DNA of 39,149 bases from Tatumella sp. JGM118 (GTDB lineage: Bacteria > Pseudomonadota > Gammaproteobacteria > Enterobacterales > Enterobacteriaceae). Numbering within the stretch: the stretch's first letter is position 1; the number at the start of each line of letters is the position of its first letter. The DNA is taken from positions 1 through 39,149 of the forward strand of contig NZ_JAERJR010000024.1 in assembly GCF_018257515.1 (NCBI RefSeq), written 5' to 3'. The position numbers were made by a program, and so were the translations under genes. This document shows, piece by piece, positions 16,500 through 25,443 of the stretch. The notes under the pieces were generated by a model. It was not told the DNA's origin. It saw only the letters and a list, made by a program, of their open reading frames with translations, and searched no databases.

Positions 16500-17186
16500 T
16501 TATTTTTGTCCGTAGTAAGCGTTTTCGCCATGCTTACGGTTGAAATGTTTATTCTGCAGATAGGGCGGGATCGCCCCGGGTTGCTGACTGAGCTGACAAC
16601 TCAGCCAGGCGAGCCTCGCGACTTCCTCCAATACGACGGCATTGTGCACGGCTTCCGCCGCATCCGCTCCCCAGCAAAAAGGCCCATGCTGAGCAACAAT
16701 AACGGCCGGAACCTGCAGGGGAGAGCGATTTTCCAGAGTATTGATAATCACCTGACCGGTATTCAGTTCATAATCGCCGTCAACTTCCTGTCGGGTTAAC
16801 GGGCGGGTACAGGGGATCTCGCCGTAAAAATAATCGGCGTGGGTCGTACCATAGGCAGGAATCGATCGCCTGGCCTGGGCCCATGCAGTCGCATAGGGAG
16901 AGTGGGTATGCACGATCCCACCCAACTCCGGATATTTCTGGTAGAGGGCCAGATGGGTTGCCGTATCAGAAGAAGGCCGCAGAGGTCCCTGATAGCGACC
17001 GTCCGGTCCGACAAGGACCATATCGGCAGGACGCAGTTTTTCATAGGCAACGCCGCTGGGCTTGATGACCATCAGTCCGCTTTCCCGGTCAATGGCACTG
17101 ACATTTCCCCAACTATAGGTCACCAGCTGATGGGCCGGGAGTTGCATATTGGCCTCATACACTTGCTGCATTAATTCTGTCAGCAT
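16500..17186 (-). CDS. ulaF: L-ribulose-5-phosphate 4-epimerase, ascorbate pathway
   Basis: UlaF converts L-ribulose-5-phosphate to D-xylulose-5-phosphate, the last step of anaerobic ascorbate use. The 228-residue product has the length of E. coli UlaF. Zinc ligands His93 and His95 (VHTHS) and His167 (AQHGPF) and the substrate-site PSSD at 71-74 are in place; the C-terminus NAYYGQK is conserved. ATG 17186 has GGAGGG 7 nt upstream; a TTG in frame at 17201 would overlap that site. It follows ulaE by 4 nt and ends the operon. Confidence 0.96.
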   Translation of the reverse strand: MLTELMQQVYEANMQLPAHQLVTYSWGNVSAIDRESGLMVIKPSGVAYEKLRPADMVLVGPDGRYQGPLRPSSDTATHLALYQKYPELGGIVHTHSPYATAWAQARRSIPAYGTTHADYFYGEIPCTRPLTRQEVDGDYELNTGQVIINTLENRSPLQVPAVIVAQHGPFCWGADAAEAVHNAVVLEEVARLAWLSCQLSQQPGAIPPYLQNKHFNRKHGENAYYGQK

Positions 17187-17190
17187 CGTT

Positions 17191-18048
17191 TTACCCTCCA
17201 ATGATTAAGCCTGCGACATGCATTTTTTCGGTGACCCAGCGTCGGGCGGCAGCGACTTGCTGGCGCGAATTTTCTGCCTCGCCGCTCCACATCTCAATCA
17301 GGTATGGCCCCCGATAGCCACTTTGATGCAGTGTGCGAAAACAGCCTTCAAAATCCACCACGCCTTCACCGAACGGCACATTTTTAAACTCTCCGGGCCG
17401 GGTGTCTTTAACATGGACGCCGACAATGTGTCCGGCACCGGCCAGCAGTTCCATTTCGACATCATTATCCCAGGCGGAAAGATTGCCAATGTCGGGATAA
17501 AGCTGAAACCAGGGATTATTGAGATAATGGCTGTAACCCAGGGCCTTACTGACGGAGTTGATAAGCCCGGTGTCCATGATTTCCATCGCCAGTGTGACCT
17601 GGGCCTTACTGGCCATCGCGACGGCCTGTACCAGACCCTCGCGAAAAAGCTGCCGCGTCCGGGGATTTCCCTGCGGGTAATATACGTCGTAACCTGCAAG
17701 CTGAATAACCCGTATCCCGAGATCCTGCGCCAGCCGGATAGCCTGTTCCATAATCAGCAATCCCCTGCGGCGAATATCCTGATCTTCGCTGCCCAACGGA
17801 AAACGCCGGTGAGCACTCAGGCAGAGTGACGGGATACGGACACCGGTTGTGATAACCGCCTGAACCAGCTCCAGTCTCTGTTTATCACTCCATGTCAGCC
17901 GGGCCAGTCGCAGATCTGTTTCGTCTATCGACATCTCGACGAAGCCGAAGCCCAGTTCGGCGGCCAGTGCCAGACGTTGTGGCCAGCTGTTATCAGGAGG
18001 TAATGCTTTTTCGTAAATACCGAGTAATACCGGCTCAGAGTATGGCAT
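17191..18048 (-). CDS. ulaE: L-xylulose-5-phosphate 3-epimerase, ascorbate pathway
   Basis: UlaE epimerises L-xylulose-5-phosphate to L-ribulose-5-phosphate. The 285-residue product is a TIM-barrel of the xylose-isomerase-like epimerase family, within one residue of the E. coli length. LGIYEKALP at the start, [25 protein letters not shown] and [18 protein letters not shown] are conserved family stretches holding the metal ligands (Glu, Asp, His, Glu). AAGGA precedes ATG 18048, and the gene starts 9 nt after the ulaD stop, consistent with one ula transcript. Confidence 0.96.
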   Translation of the reverse strand: MPYSEPVLLGIYEKALPPDNSWPQRLALAAELGFGFVEMSIDETDLRLARLTWSDKQRLELVQAVITTGVRIPSLCLSAHRRFPLGSEDQDIRRRGLLIMEQAIRLAQDLGIRVIQLAGYDVYYPQGNPRTRQLFREGLVQAVAMASKAQVTLAMEIMDTGLINSVSKALGYSHYLNNPWFQLYPDIGNLSAWDNDVEMELLAGAGHIVGVHVKDTRPGEFKNVPFGEGVVDFEGCFRTLHQSGYRGPYLIEMWSGEAENSRQQVAAARRWVTEKMHVAGLIIGG

Positions 18049-18057
18049 GGTGCGTCC

Positions 18058-18717
18058 TTATCCCCAGATATGGCGAATCGTCTGTCTGAACTCACGGGCG
18101 GCGGCAACAGGGTCAGCGGCATCGCGGATACTGCGCCCGGCAATAAAGGCATGTATCGGAAGATGGCTGAACAGAGGAAGATCGTCGACGACCAATCCGC
18201 CGGTGATGGTCAGTTTAAAGCCCATATCGCTCAGCTGCTGCAAGGTTGCAAGGTCCTGCCCTGTCCAGCTGGCCCCTGCCGCTTGCGCATCCCGGCTGCG
18301 GTGATAAACCAACTGGCGAACGCCCGCATCATACCAGTCGTGAGCCTGTGCCATTTGCCAGCTTCCGGTGAGCTCTATCTGGACATCCCCCCCATACTGA
18401 TGTGCGGTCTGCAGAGCACCTTTCACGGTATTAATATCCGCACAGCAAATGACGGTTACCCAGTCTGCAGACGCTTTAAAGCACATCTCTGAGAGTATCT
18501 TCCCGGCATCGGCAATTTTGGCATCGGCCAGGACGATGTGTCCGGGATAGAGCGCTTTTATTTCCCGTACGGCACGAACTCCTTCACTGACACACAGAAT
18601 GGTGCCAACCTCGATAATATCGACCTCACCGGCAATCAGCCGGGTTGTGACAAACGCCTGATCCAGAGATAAATTATCCAGGGCGATTTGTAGCATTGGC
18701 CATTGACGTTCCATCAT
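18058..18717 (-). CDS. ulaD: 3-keto-L-gulonate-6-phosphate decarboxylase
   Basis: UlaD decarboxylates 3-keto-L-gulonate-6-phosphate to L-xylulose-5-phosphate using Mg2+. It belongs to the orotidine-5-phosphate decarboxylase superfamily. The 219-residue product shows the metal and catalytic set Asp14 (LQIALDN), Glu36, and the DxKxxD motif Asp65, Lys67, Asp70 in VLADAKIAD, with the phosphate-binding TITGGL and [10 protein letters not shown] near the C-terminus. The start is either ATG 18717 or the adjacent ATG 18714, with AAGGAG 5 or 8 nt upstream. It lies 9 nt after ulaC. Confidence 0.97.
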   Translation of the reverse strand: MMERQWPMLQIALDNLSLDQAFVTTRLIAGEVDIIEVGTILCVSEGVRAVREIKALYPGHIVLADAKIADAGKILSEMCFKASADWVTVICCADINTVKGALQTAHQYGGDVQIELTGSWQMAQAHDWYDAGVRQLVYHRSRDAQAAGASWTGQDLATLQQLSDMGFKLTITGGLVVDDLPLFSHLPIHAFIAGRSIRDAADPVAAAREFRQTIRHIWG

Positions 18718-18726
18718 CGGTACTCC

Positions 18727-19197
18727 TTAGTGTCCGGTAGGTAATGAGGATTGATTAATCAGTTCCAGGACTTGTTGCGGATGGCGGCAGTCGCGTATTT
18801 TCTGAAAATTTTCTGGGTCTTCAAATAACTGTACGATCTGGCGAATGCCTTCCTCCTGATGCGTTCTGGCATCACAGGCCGCGAGGGTCACAAGAATGTC
18901 GATCGGGTCGTTATCTTCGTCACCAAAACAGACCGGGGTCTTTAGTGTTACCAGCGCGAAGCCGTTACGTAGTACCCCTTCCTCCGGGCGGGCATGCGGC
19001 ATGGCAAGGCCCGGGGCTAATAAAAAATAAGGCCCGAACCGTCTGACGCCGGCCAGAATGGCCTCGTAATACTCTGGCAGGACGACGCCCGCCCCGACCA
19101 GCAGATCGGTACCTATTTTTATCGCCTGCTGCCAGTTATCAGCTTCCGCCTGTAACCTGACAGAGTTATTGTCTCTGAGAGAATCACTCAGTTTCAT
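18727..19197 (-). CDS. ulaC: Ascorbate-specific PTS enzyme IIA component
   Basis: UlaC receives phosphate from HPr and passes it to UlaB. The 156-residue cytoplasmic protein is of the mannitol/fructose-type EIIA family, with the phosphorylated His68 in [10 protein letters not shown]. Length agrees with E. coli UlaC (about 154). Its ATG at 19197 lies inside the 3' end of ulaB: the genes overlap by 14 nt (ATGAAACTGAGTGA), which suggests translational coupling. Confidence 0.96.
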   Translation of the reverse strand: MKLSDSLRDNNSVRLQAEADNWQQAIKIGTDLLVGAGVVLPEYYEAILAGVRRFGPYFLLAPGLAMPHARPEEGVLRNGFALVTLKTPVCFGDEDNDPIDILVTLAACDARTHQEEGIRQIVQLFEDPENFQKIRDCRHPQQVLELINQSSLPTGH

Positions 19198-19513
19198 CAG
19201 TCTTACCCCCCGCCAGATCCGCCGGAAAATGCTGACGGATGATGGCCATTAATTTGGGGCCAAAATCCTCCGCAGACAGCATATTTCGAACCCCGACAAC
19301 ATATTTATTGCCGCTGACACTGATTTCTCCGGCAACATGGGTGGAGGCGATAATAATATCCGCCTGGTTAAGTTCCGATTTGTATTCACCGACGGCACAG
19401 CTATTGACGCTGTGGTCTACCTGTTGCTGGCTGAGAAACTGATCAACTTTCATTTTCATGATCATTGAGCTTCCCTGTCCGCAACCACAAACTGCCAGAA
19501 TTCTTACTGTCAT
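19184..19513 (-). CDS. ulaB: Ascorbate-specific PTS enzyme IIB component
   Basis: UlaB carries the phosphoryl group on a cysteine and hands it to ascorbate bound in UlaA. The 109-residue product has the active-site loop [10 protein letters not shown] with the phosphorylatable Cys9; E. coli has Asn where this protein has Cys11. [14 protein letters not shown] and [11 protein letters not shown] are conserved. The C-terminus (ending GGKTDETE) is about eight residues longer than the E. coli protein as I remember it, and this tail creates the 14 nt overlap with ulaC. AGGAGGT stands 7 nt before ATG 19513. Confidence 0.96.
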   Translation of the reverse strand: MTVRILAVCGCGQGSSMIMKMKVDQFLSQQQVDHSVNSCAVGEYKSELNQADIIIASTHVAGEISVSGNKYVVGVRNMLSAEDFGPKLMAIIRQHFPADLAGGKTDETE

Positions 19514-19542
19514 TGGGGGACCTCCTGTGAAGGATCTTCAGA

Positions 19543-20925
19543 CTACGGGATGTTTTTGGCGGCTGTTTCTTCGTGATGTAAGCGGCGGGCTGAACGATAC
19601 ATATAGACCAGGGCGATGATGATCACGACGCCCATAAACCACAGTCCGGCGTGCAGGCCTTGCATCAGAGGCGGAGCGAGGATCGACCAGTCGGCCATCC
19701 CCATCCAGGCATCCAGCCCGGTCAGCCTGACTGCCCAGACACATCCAAATATTTCAATCATTCCCATGACCAGACAAATTTTAAGTGCCGCACGCCAGCC
19801 GCCATAATGGTTGGCAAAAACGCCGATGGTGGCGTTAGAAAAGAACATCGGAATAAAGCCCGGAATAATCATGACTGAAGACTTCATCAGCATCAGCAGA
19901 CCGACGGCGATCAGCTGGCCGACCGTTCCCCACATAAATCCCCAGACCACGGCATTGGGCGCGAAGCTGTAGATAGCCGCGCAATCAATCGCCAGTACGG
20001 CTCCCGGAATCAAACGTTGTGAAATACCATTAAAGGCTTCGGTCAGTTCAGCAACAAACATCCTGACGCCCTGAACGATGATAAAAATCGCCACGGCGAA
20101 CATCAGCCCGGTTTGCAGAACATAGAGAGTCCAGTGAGTGCTTCCGGCCATTGCCTGTAATGTCGGTATACCGAACGAGCAAAGGATGGCTCCAAAAAAT
20201 AGCGTCATCACAATCGCAGTCGAAACAATGTTGTCATGGAAAATATTCAGCCAGCCCGGCAGCGACAGATTTTCCACACTCTCCTGTTTTTTCCCGAGAT
20301 ACGGGGCCAGCTTACAGGCAATCCATGAGGCAAACTGCTGCTGGTGGCCAATAGAAAAACCGCTGTTTTCGGTCACGGACTGGGTGGGGATATACATCAT
20401 GTTGGAAGTGATGCCCCAATAGAGAGAGGTGAGCACCGCACTACAGATGATGGTGGTCCACATACCGTAACCTGACAGGTAAAAAAATACGGCGATTAGC
20501 CCGACCTGCTGAAACATGATATGTCCCGACAGCATAATGGTCCGGATACCGGTGAGCCGTTTCAGCAGGACGTACAGGACATTGAGTGCCAGCGCCAGTA
20601 ATACCGCATAACCGACCCAGCTGTAGGCACCCTGCATCCGATCGATAACCGTCATCATAGAGGCGTAAGTATCAGAGATGGCACCGTTAATCTGATAAAC
20701 CTCCGAAAGTTTACTGACAACCGGTTTAAACGTGCTGGTCAGAATGCCGGAACCTGACTGCAATAGCATAAAGCCGATAATGGTTTTCAGAGTGCCTTTG
20801 ATAATGACAGTGGTGCTTTTGCGTAACAGCAGATAGCCCAGCAAAGTGACTAATCCCAGTAGCAAAGGGGCATTGGTCAATACCTGGTTAAAAAAAACAG
20901 TGAACAGGGTGTATAGCATTTCCAT
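19543..20925 (-). CDS. ulaA: Ascorbate-specific PTS enzyme IIC component (permease)
   Basis: UlaA is the inner-membrane transport component that takes up L-ascorbate and releases it as ascorbate-6-phosphate. The 460-residue product is polytopic and conserved with E. coli UlaA (465): [14 protein letters not shown] near the start, [38 protein letters not shown] and [16 protein letters not shown] place the start at ATG 20925, with GGAGA 5 nt upstream; upstream in-frame starts to 21042 would add 39 non-hydrophobic residues inside the control region. It is first gene of the operon; ulaB follows 29 nt after its stop. Confidence 0.96.
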   Translation of the reverse strand: MEMLYTLFTVFFNQVLTNAPLLLGLVTLLGYLLLRKSTTVIIKGTLKTIIGFMLLQSGSGILTSTFKPVVSKLSEVYQINGAISDTYASMMTVIDRMQGAYSWVGYAVLLALALNVLYVLLKRLTGIRTIMLSGHIMFQQVGLIAVFFYLSGYGMWTTIICSAVLTSLYWGITSNMMYIPTQSVTENSGFSIGHQQQFASWIACKLAPYLGKKQESVENLSLPGWLNIFHDNIVSTAIVMTLFFGAILCSFGIPTLQAMAGSTHWTLYVLQTGLMFAVAIFIIVQGVRMFVAELTEAFNGISQRLIPGAVLAIDCAAIYSFAPNAVVWGFMWGTVGQLIAVGLLMLMKSSVMIIPGFIPMFFSNATIGVFANHYGGWRAALKICLVMGMIEIFGCVWAVRLTGLDAWMGMADWSILAPPLMQGLHAGLWFMGVVIIIALVYMYRSARRLHHEETAAKNIP

Positions 20926-21320
20926 ACAGTTCTCCAAAACCTTGGCTACAGCGCACAGATATCTGCACAGATACCTCCGCACGAACGGCAGACCTACCGC
21001 TGTCTGAGTTCTTTTATTCAGTGGCCTCACCATAACAATCACAATACATCACAAAAAGATTGGATTTGATTATTTGTGATCGTCTTCACTGGTTGTTTTT
21101 TAATTCCCTGAGCGTTCAGTAAGTTGGTGTTTTGTGATCGAAAACAGGAAATACAGGCTTTAACGTATTCATATCATGACGTTAATAGAAAAAAACGCTA
21201 TCCGGATTTATATTGCGGTGATTATCAAAGGGTGGTAATTTCTCTCAGTAATGATCATATGTGATTTGTTATGATTATTTTTGGGTTTCTGGTTCATTAC
21301 GGAAAAATGGAGAAACGATT
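20926..21320. promoter_or_regulatory. Divergent ulaA/ulaG control region with operator-like repeats
   Basis: This 395 bp gap separates the divergent ulaABCDEF and ulaGR units and must contain both promoters. Direct repeats of a TGTGAT-like element at exactly 10 bp spacing are visible: on the minus strand at 21038-21043 and 21048-21053 (ATCACA on plus), and on the plus strand ATGATC 21251-21256, GTGATT 21261-21266 and ATGATT 21271-21276. The 10-mer TTTGTGATCG occurs twice, at 21073-21082 and 21131-21140. These are good candidates for UlaR sites; TGTGA/TCACA elements could also include CRP half-sites. The AT-rich middle (21175-21220) could bind IHF, as reported for the E. coli ula region. Confidence 0.65.
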
Positions 21321-22385
21321 ATGAGCAAAATAACGACAACCAGCCGGGAATCATGGGTGCTGAGTACCTTTCCTGAATGGGGAAGCTGGCTGAATGAGGA
21401 GATTGAACAGACCGATGTTGCTGCGGGGACCTTTTCAGTATGGTGGCTGGGATGTACCGGGATTTGGCTGAAGTCCGAGGCAGGAACGAATTTGTGTGTG
21501 GATTTCTGGTGCGGTACCGGCAAACAGACGCGCAGTAATCCACGGATGAAAGCCGGTCATCAGATGCAGCGCATGTCCGGAGGGGTCGCGCTGCAACCTA
21601 ATTTGCGTACGACCCCTTTTGTTATGGATCCCTTTGCTATCCATAATGTGGATGCCATTCTGGCGACCCATGACCATAATGATCATATTGACGTGAATGT
21701 GGCTGCAGCAGTCATGCAGAATTGTGCTGCGGACGTTCCGTTTATCGGGCCGCAGTCCTGCGTGGATATCTGGGTAGGCTGGGGCGTCCCGCGCGAGAGG
21801 TGCCGGGTAGTCGTGCCGGGGGATATCATTACCCTTAAAGATACACGAATTATTGTACTGGACTCCTTCGATCGTACGGCGTTAATCACCTTACCCGCCG
21901 GGCAGCAGGCCGCCGGGGTTCTCCCCGACGGGATGGACCAACGGGCGGTTAACTATCTGTTTGAAACTCCGGGTGGCTCGCTTTATCACAGTGGGGATTC
22001 CCATTATTCAAATTATTATGCCCGCCATGGTAACCAGTATTCGATAGATGTTGCTCTGGGCTCATTTGGCGAAAACCCCCGAGGGGTCACCGATAAAATG
22101 ACCAGTGTTGATTTACTAAGAATGGCAGAATCATTAAAAGCTCAGGTCATTATTCCTGTTCATCATGATATCTGGTCAAACTTTCAGGCTGACCCGAAAG
22201 AGATCCTCTGTCTGTGGGAAATGAGGCGTCATCGTCTTCAGTACCGCTTCGCGCCTTTTATCTGGCAGGTTGGCGGTAAATTTACCTGGCCGGATGATAA
22301 AGATAAACTCGAATATCATTATCCGCGCGGTTTTGATGATTGCTTTACTCTGGAGCCGGATCTGCCTTTTAAAGCTTTCCTGTGA
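21321..22385 (+). CDS. ulaG: L-ascorbate-6-phosphate lactonase
   Basis: UlaG hydrolyses ascorbate-6-phosphate to 3-keto-L-gulonate-6-phosphate in the cytoplasm. The 354-residue product has exactly the E. coli length and is of the metallo-beta-lactamase-fold UlaG family, with the metal motif THDHNDHID at 116-124 and later ligands in [12 protein letters not shown] and [13 protein letters not shown] 21321 has TGGAGA 9 nt upstream; the longer in-frame start at 21261 lies in the operator region. The gene faces away from ulaA and precedes ulaR by about 105 bp, as in E. coli. Confidence 0.97.
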   Translation: MSKITTTSRESWVLSTFPEWGSWLNEEIEQTDVAAGTFSVWWLGCTGIWLKSEAGTNLCVDFWCGTGKQTRSNPRMKAGHQMQRMSGGVALQPNLRTTPFVMDPFAIHNVDAILATHDHNDHIDVNVAAAVMQNCAADVPFIGPQSCVDIWVGWGVPRERCRVVVPGDIITLKDTRIIVLDSFDRTALITLPAGQQAAGVLPDGMDQRAVNYLFETPGGSLYHSGDSHYSNYYARHGNQYSIDVALGSFGENPRGVTDKMTSVDLLRMAESLKAQVIIPVHHDIWSNFQADPKEILCLWEMRRHRLQYRFAPFIWQVGGKFTWPDDKDKLEYHYPRGFDDCFTLEPDLPFKAFL

Positions 22386-22490
22386 GGTAAAGGGTCGTTT
22401 TATGGTGCGTACTTATGAAGAAAAATGATATTAATAATCAACGAGTGCGCCTATAATTCACCCGGATGTTTACCTTGTAACGGAATTTTC

Positions 22491-23243
22491 ATGACTGAAT
22501 CTCAGCGGCATCACGCCATCCTCGAGTTGCTGCATACAAAACGGCACCTTTCTGTCGCCGATGTGATGACTACGTTTGATGTTTCCCCGGCCACTGCGCG
22601 ACGGGATATTAATAAGCTGAATGATAACGGGCAGCTGCGTAAAGTACGTAACGGCGCAGAGGTATTAAATATATCCCGCCAGATATGGACCCCGCTGAAT
22701 ATTGAGCAAGCCAGCCATCTGGATGAAAAAATCAGAATTACCAAGGCCGCGGCCGCACTTTGTAAGCCCGGGGAAAGCGTGGTGATCAATTGCGGATCCA
22801 CCGCGTTTCTGCTGGGTCAGGAACTCTGTGGTAAAGATATTCAGGTAATTACGAATTATCTGCCGCTGGCGAATTACCTCATTGAACATGAGCATGAGCG
22901 GGTAGTGATTATGGGGGGGCAGTACAATAAACAGCAATCGATAACCCTGGCGCCGCAAAGCAGTGATGCTGACTTGTATGCGGGGCACTGGATGTTTACC
23001 AGCGGCGTCGGCCTGACAGGCGAAGGGTTATATAAAACGGATATGCTGAGTGCGATGAGCGAGCAGAAAGTCCGGAACTATGTCGGGAAGCTGGTGGTAC
23101 TGGTGGACAGCAGTAAAATCGGCCAGCGGGCAGGAATGCTGTTTAGCCGGGCGTCAGACATCGATATGGTGATCACCGGCAAACAAGCCGAAGCCCGGGT
23201 AACGGAACAACTCCGTACTGCCGGCGTGGATGTCCGGCTGGTC
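22491..23243 (+). CDS. ulaR: DeoR-family repressor of the ascorbate regulon
   Basis: UlaR represses ulaG and ulaABCDEF until ascorbate-6-phosphate appears. The product of 251 residues (E. coli also 251) has an N-terminal DeoR helix-turn-helix at about 20-48 ([19 protein letters not shown]) and a sugar-phosphate-sensing domain with [26 protein letters not shown] and [15 protein letters not shown] chose ATG 22491, which gives the family length; the ribosome binding site is poor, and an in-frame start at 22425 would add 22 residues with no homology. The TGA stop occupies 23244-23246. Located directly downstream of ulaG. Confidence 0.95.
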
Positions 23244-23271
23244 TGAGCACCGACCGCCGGATTGCGGTAAA

Positions 23272-23299
23272 AAAAAACCTCATCAGGATGAGGTTTTTT
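23272..23299. terminator. Bidirectional Rho-independent terminator, ulaR/rpoD
   Basis: A perfect stem (AAAAAACCTCAT with ATGAGGTTTTTT, loop CAGG) with A and T tracts on its two sides serves both converging transcripts, ulaR from the left and rpsU-dnaG-rpoD from the right. This is the clearest terminator of the window after the one behind hldE. Confidence 0.92.
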
Positions 23300-23340
23300 A
23301 TGTTTCTTTCAGCAACCGGTGGATCCACCGGAGCCGTTAT

Positions 23341-25179
23341 TTAGTCATCCAGGAAGCTGCGCAGCACTTCTGAGCGGCTTGGGTGACGCAGTTTACGCAG
23401 GGCTTTCGCTTCGATCTGACGGATACGCTCACGGGTCACGTCAAACTGTTTACCCACTTCTTCCAGGGTATGGTCAGTGTTCATATCGATACCGAAACGC
23501 ATACGCAGAACTTTTGCCTCACGGGCAGTGAGTCCGGCCAGAACATCATGGGTTGCTGAACGCAGGCTCTCAGAGGTTGCAGAGTCCAGCGGCAGTTCCA
23601 GGGTGGTATCTTCGATAAAGTCGCCCAGATGTGAATCTTCATCATCACCGATCGGTGTTTCCATCGAAATCGGTTCTTTGGCGATTTTTAATACCTTACG
23701 GATCTTATCTTCCGGCATCAGCATACGCTCAGCCAGTTCTTCCGGTGAAGGTTCACGACCCATTTCCTGCAACATCTGACGTGAAATACGGTTCAGTTTG
23801 TTGATGGTTTCGATCATGTGTACCGGAATACGGATAGTCCTTGCCTGGTCAGCAATCGAACGGGTGATCGCCTGACGGATCCACCAGGTCGCATAGGTCG
23901 AGAATTTATAACCGCGACGGTATTCAAACTTATCAACGGCTTTCATCAGACCGATGTTACCTTCCTGAATCAGATCCAGGAACTGCAGACCCCGGTTGGT
24001 GTATTTCTTAGCAATCGAGATCACCAGACGCAGGTTAGCTTCAACCATCTCTTTTTTCGCACGGCGGGCTTTCGCTTCACCGATAGACATACGACGGTTA
24101 ATATCTTTTACCTGCTCAATCGTCAGGCCGGTCTCTTCTTCGATCTGTGACAGCTTCTGCAGGCCACGGGAAACGTCGTCCTGCACTTCCTGCAGTTTTT
24201 CAGACCATGGCTTCTTCAGCGCCAGAGCCGCTTTGAACCAGGTATCGTTCGTCTCGTTCCCGGTGAACAACGTGATGAAGTTCTTCTTCGGCATCTTGCA
24301 GATTTCAACACACAGTCGCATGATGGCGCGTTCCTGACCACGGACACGATCCATCATTTCACGCATATTGTTGACCAGATAATCAAACTGTTTAGGCACT
24401 AAGCGGAACTGCTTAAACACCTCAGACAGGTTCTGGATTTCGACAATAGCGTCAGCATGGCTGCGGCTTTTGCTTTTGATGACGTTGCGGGTCACTTCAT
24501 ACTGAGCACGGAGTTCAGTAAATTTCTCGCGCGCCAGTTCAGGATCGATAGAGTTATCGTCATCTGAATTGTCGTCTTCGTCTTCTTCGTCTTCATCATC
24601 GTCACGATCTTCTTCTGAAAGTTCAGACCCGACGTGTGTCGCTGTCGGTGCCAGATCTTCTTCAGCATTCGGATCGACAAACCCGGTAATGATGTCGGAA
24701 AGACGGGTTTCACCGGCTTCAACTTTGTCATACTGCTCAAGCAGGTAGGTGATTGCTTCCGGATATTCTGCGACGGAGCATTGAACCTGGTTAATACCAT
24801 CTTCAATACGCTTAGCAATGTCGATTTCGCCTTCACGGGTCAGCAGTTCTACTGTCCCCATCTCGCGCATATACATGCGGACCGGGTCTGTCGTCCGGCC
24901 AATTTCGGATTCTACGCTGGATAATACCTGCGCAGCGGCTTCTGCTGCATCTTCATCAGTATCCGAACTGTTTTCATTCAGCATCAGATCATCAGCATCC
25001 GGGGCTTCTTCTACCACCTGGATGCCCATGTCGTTGATCATCTGAATGATGTCTTCAATCTGATCGGAGTCGACAATATCTTCCGGCAGATGGTCATTGA
25101 CCTCAGCATAGGTCAGATAGCCTTGCTCCTTACCACGGGTGACAAGTAGCTTCAGCTGTGACTGCGGGTTTTGCTCCAT
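23341..25179 (-). CDS. rpoD: RNA polymerase primary sigma factor sigma-70
   Basis: RpoD directs RNA polymerase to housekeeping promoters. The 612-residue product is one residue shorter than E. coli RpoD. Region 1.1 occupies the first 80 residues, region 1.2 begins near [13 protein letters not shown], an acidic non-conserved insert lies near 188-212 ([12 protein letters not shown]), and region 2 holds [12 protein letters not shown] and [13 protein letters not shown] for -10 recognition. Region 4.2 (residues 570-603) contains the -35-recognising helix [10 protein letters not shown]. It is the last gene of the macromolecular synthesis operon and converges on ulaR. In E. coli mug follows rpoD; here the ula genes do. 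Confidence 0.99.
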   Translation of the reverse strand: MEQNPQSQLKLLVTRGKEQGYLTYAEVNDHLPEDIVDSDQIEDIIQMINDMGIQVVEEAPDADDLMLNENSSDTDEDAAEAAAQVLSSVESEIGRTTDPVRMYMREMGTVELLTREGEIDIAKRIEDGINQVQCSVAEYPEAITYLLEQYDKVEAGETRLSDIITGFVDPNAEEDLAPTATHVGSELSEEDRDDDEDEEDEDDNSDDDNSIDPELAREKFTELRAQYEVTRNVIKSKSRSHADAIVEIQNLSEVFKQFRLVPKQFDYLVNNMREMMDRVRGQERAIMRLCVEICKMPKKNFITLFTGNETNDTWFKAALALKKPWSEKLQEVQDDVSRGLQKLSQIEEETGLTIEQVKDINRRMSIGEAKARRAKKEMVEANLRLVISIAKKYTNRGLQFLDLIQEGNIGLMKAVDKFEYRRGYKFSTYATWWIRQAITRSIADQARTIRIPVHMIETINKLNRISRQMLQEMGREPSPEELAERMLMPEDKIRKVLKIAKEPISMETPIGDDEDSHLGDFIEDTTLELPLDSATSESLRSATHDVLAGLTAREAKVLRMRFGIDMNTDHTLEEVGKQFDVTRERIRQIEAKALRKLRHPSRSEVLRSFLDD

Positions 25180-25345
25180 AAGACGGTATCCACACTTCTG
25201 TTAATGAGATTGGTGTTGGCCGGGGGTAACCGGCAATAACAGTAAAGGCGTTCAATAGCTGCGGCCTTCATCGCAGCAATGGGCATCTGCCCTCAGTAAT
25301 CGGCAATTAAGCCGCGAGTAATCTTTTTGTCATCTTTCAGGTTTC

Positions 25346-25351
25346 AGTATA
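25346..25351 (-). promoter_or_regulatory. Candidate internal -10 for rpoD
   Basis: TATACT on the minus strand, 167 bp upstream of the rpoD ATG in the dnaG-rpoD gap. No good -35 is visible, so this is weak evidence. Internal rpoD promoters are known in E. coli but lie mainly in dnaG. Confidence 0.25.
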
Positions 25352-25413
25352 GAAGAACCCGGCAGAGTCTGTGGTCCCTGATGATTTTTTCATCAGTATT
25401 TACATTTCTCTGT

Positions 25414-25437
25414 GCAGCTCCGCCGGGGCGAAGCTGC
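25414..25437 (-). other. RNA hairpin just after dnaG
   Basis: GCAGCTTCGCC and GGCGGAGCTGC (minus strand) form an 11 bp stem with one G-T wobble and a 2 nt gap, starting 6 nt after the dnaG stop. No T tract follows. It may shield or separate dnaG and rpoD messages; transcript processing between these genes is known in E. coli. Confidence 0.5.
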
Positions 25438-25443
25438 TGAATA

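Noticed and set aside
24492-24836. 114-codon alternative frame inside rpoD
   Set aside because: It overlaps the acidic insert of RpoD, and its Lys/Thr-rich reading follows from the GAT/GAA repeats there.
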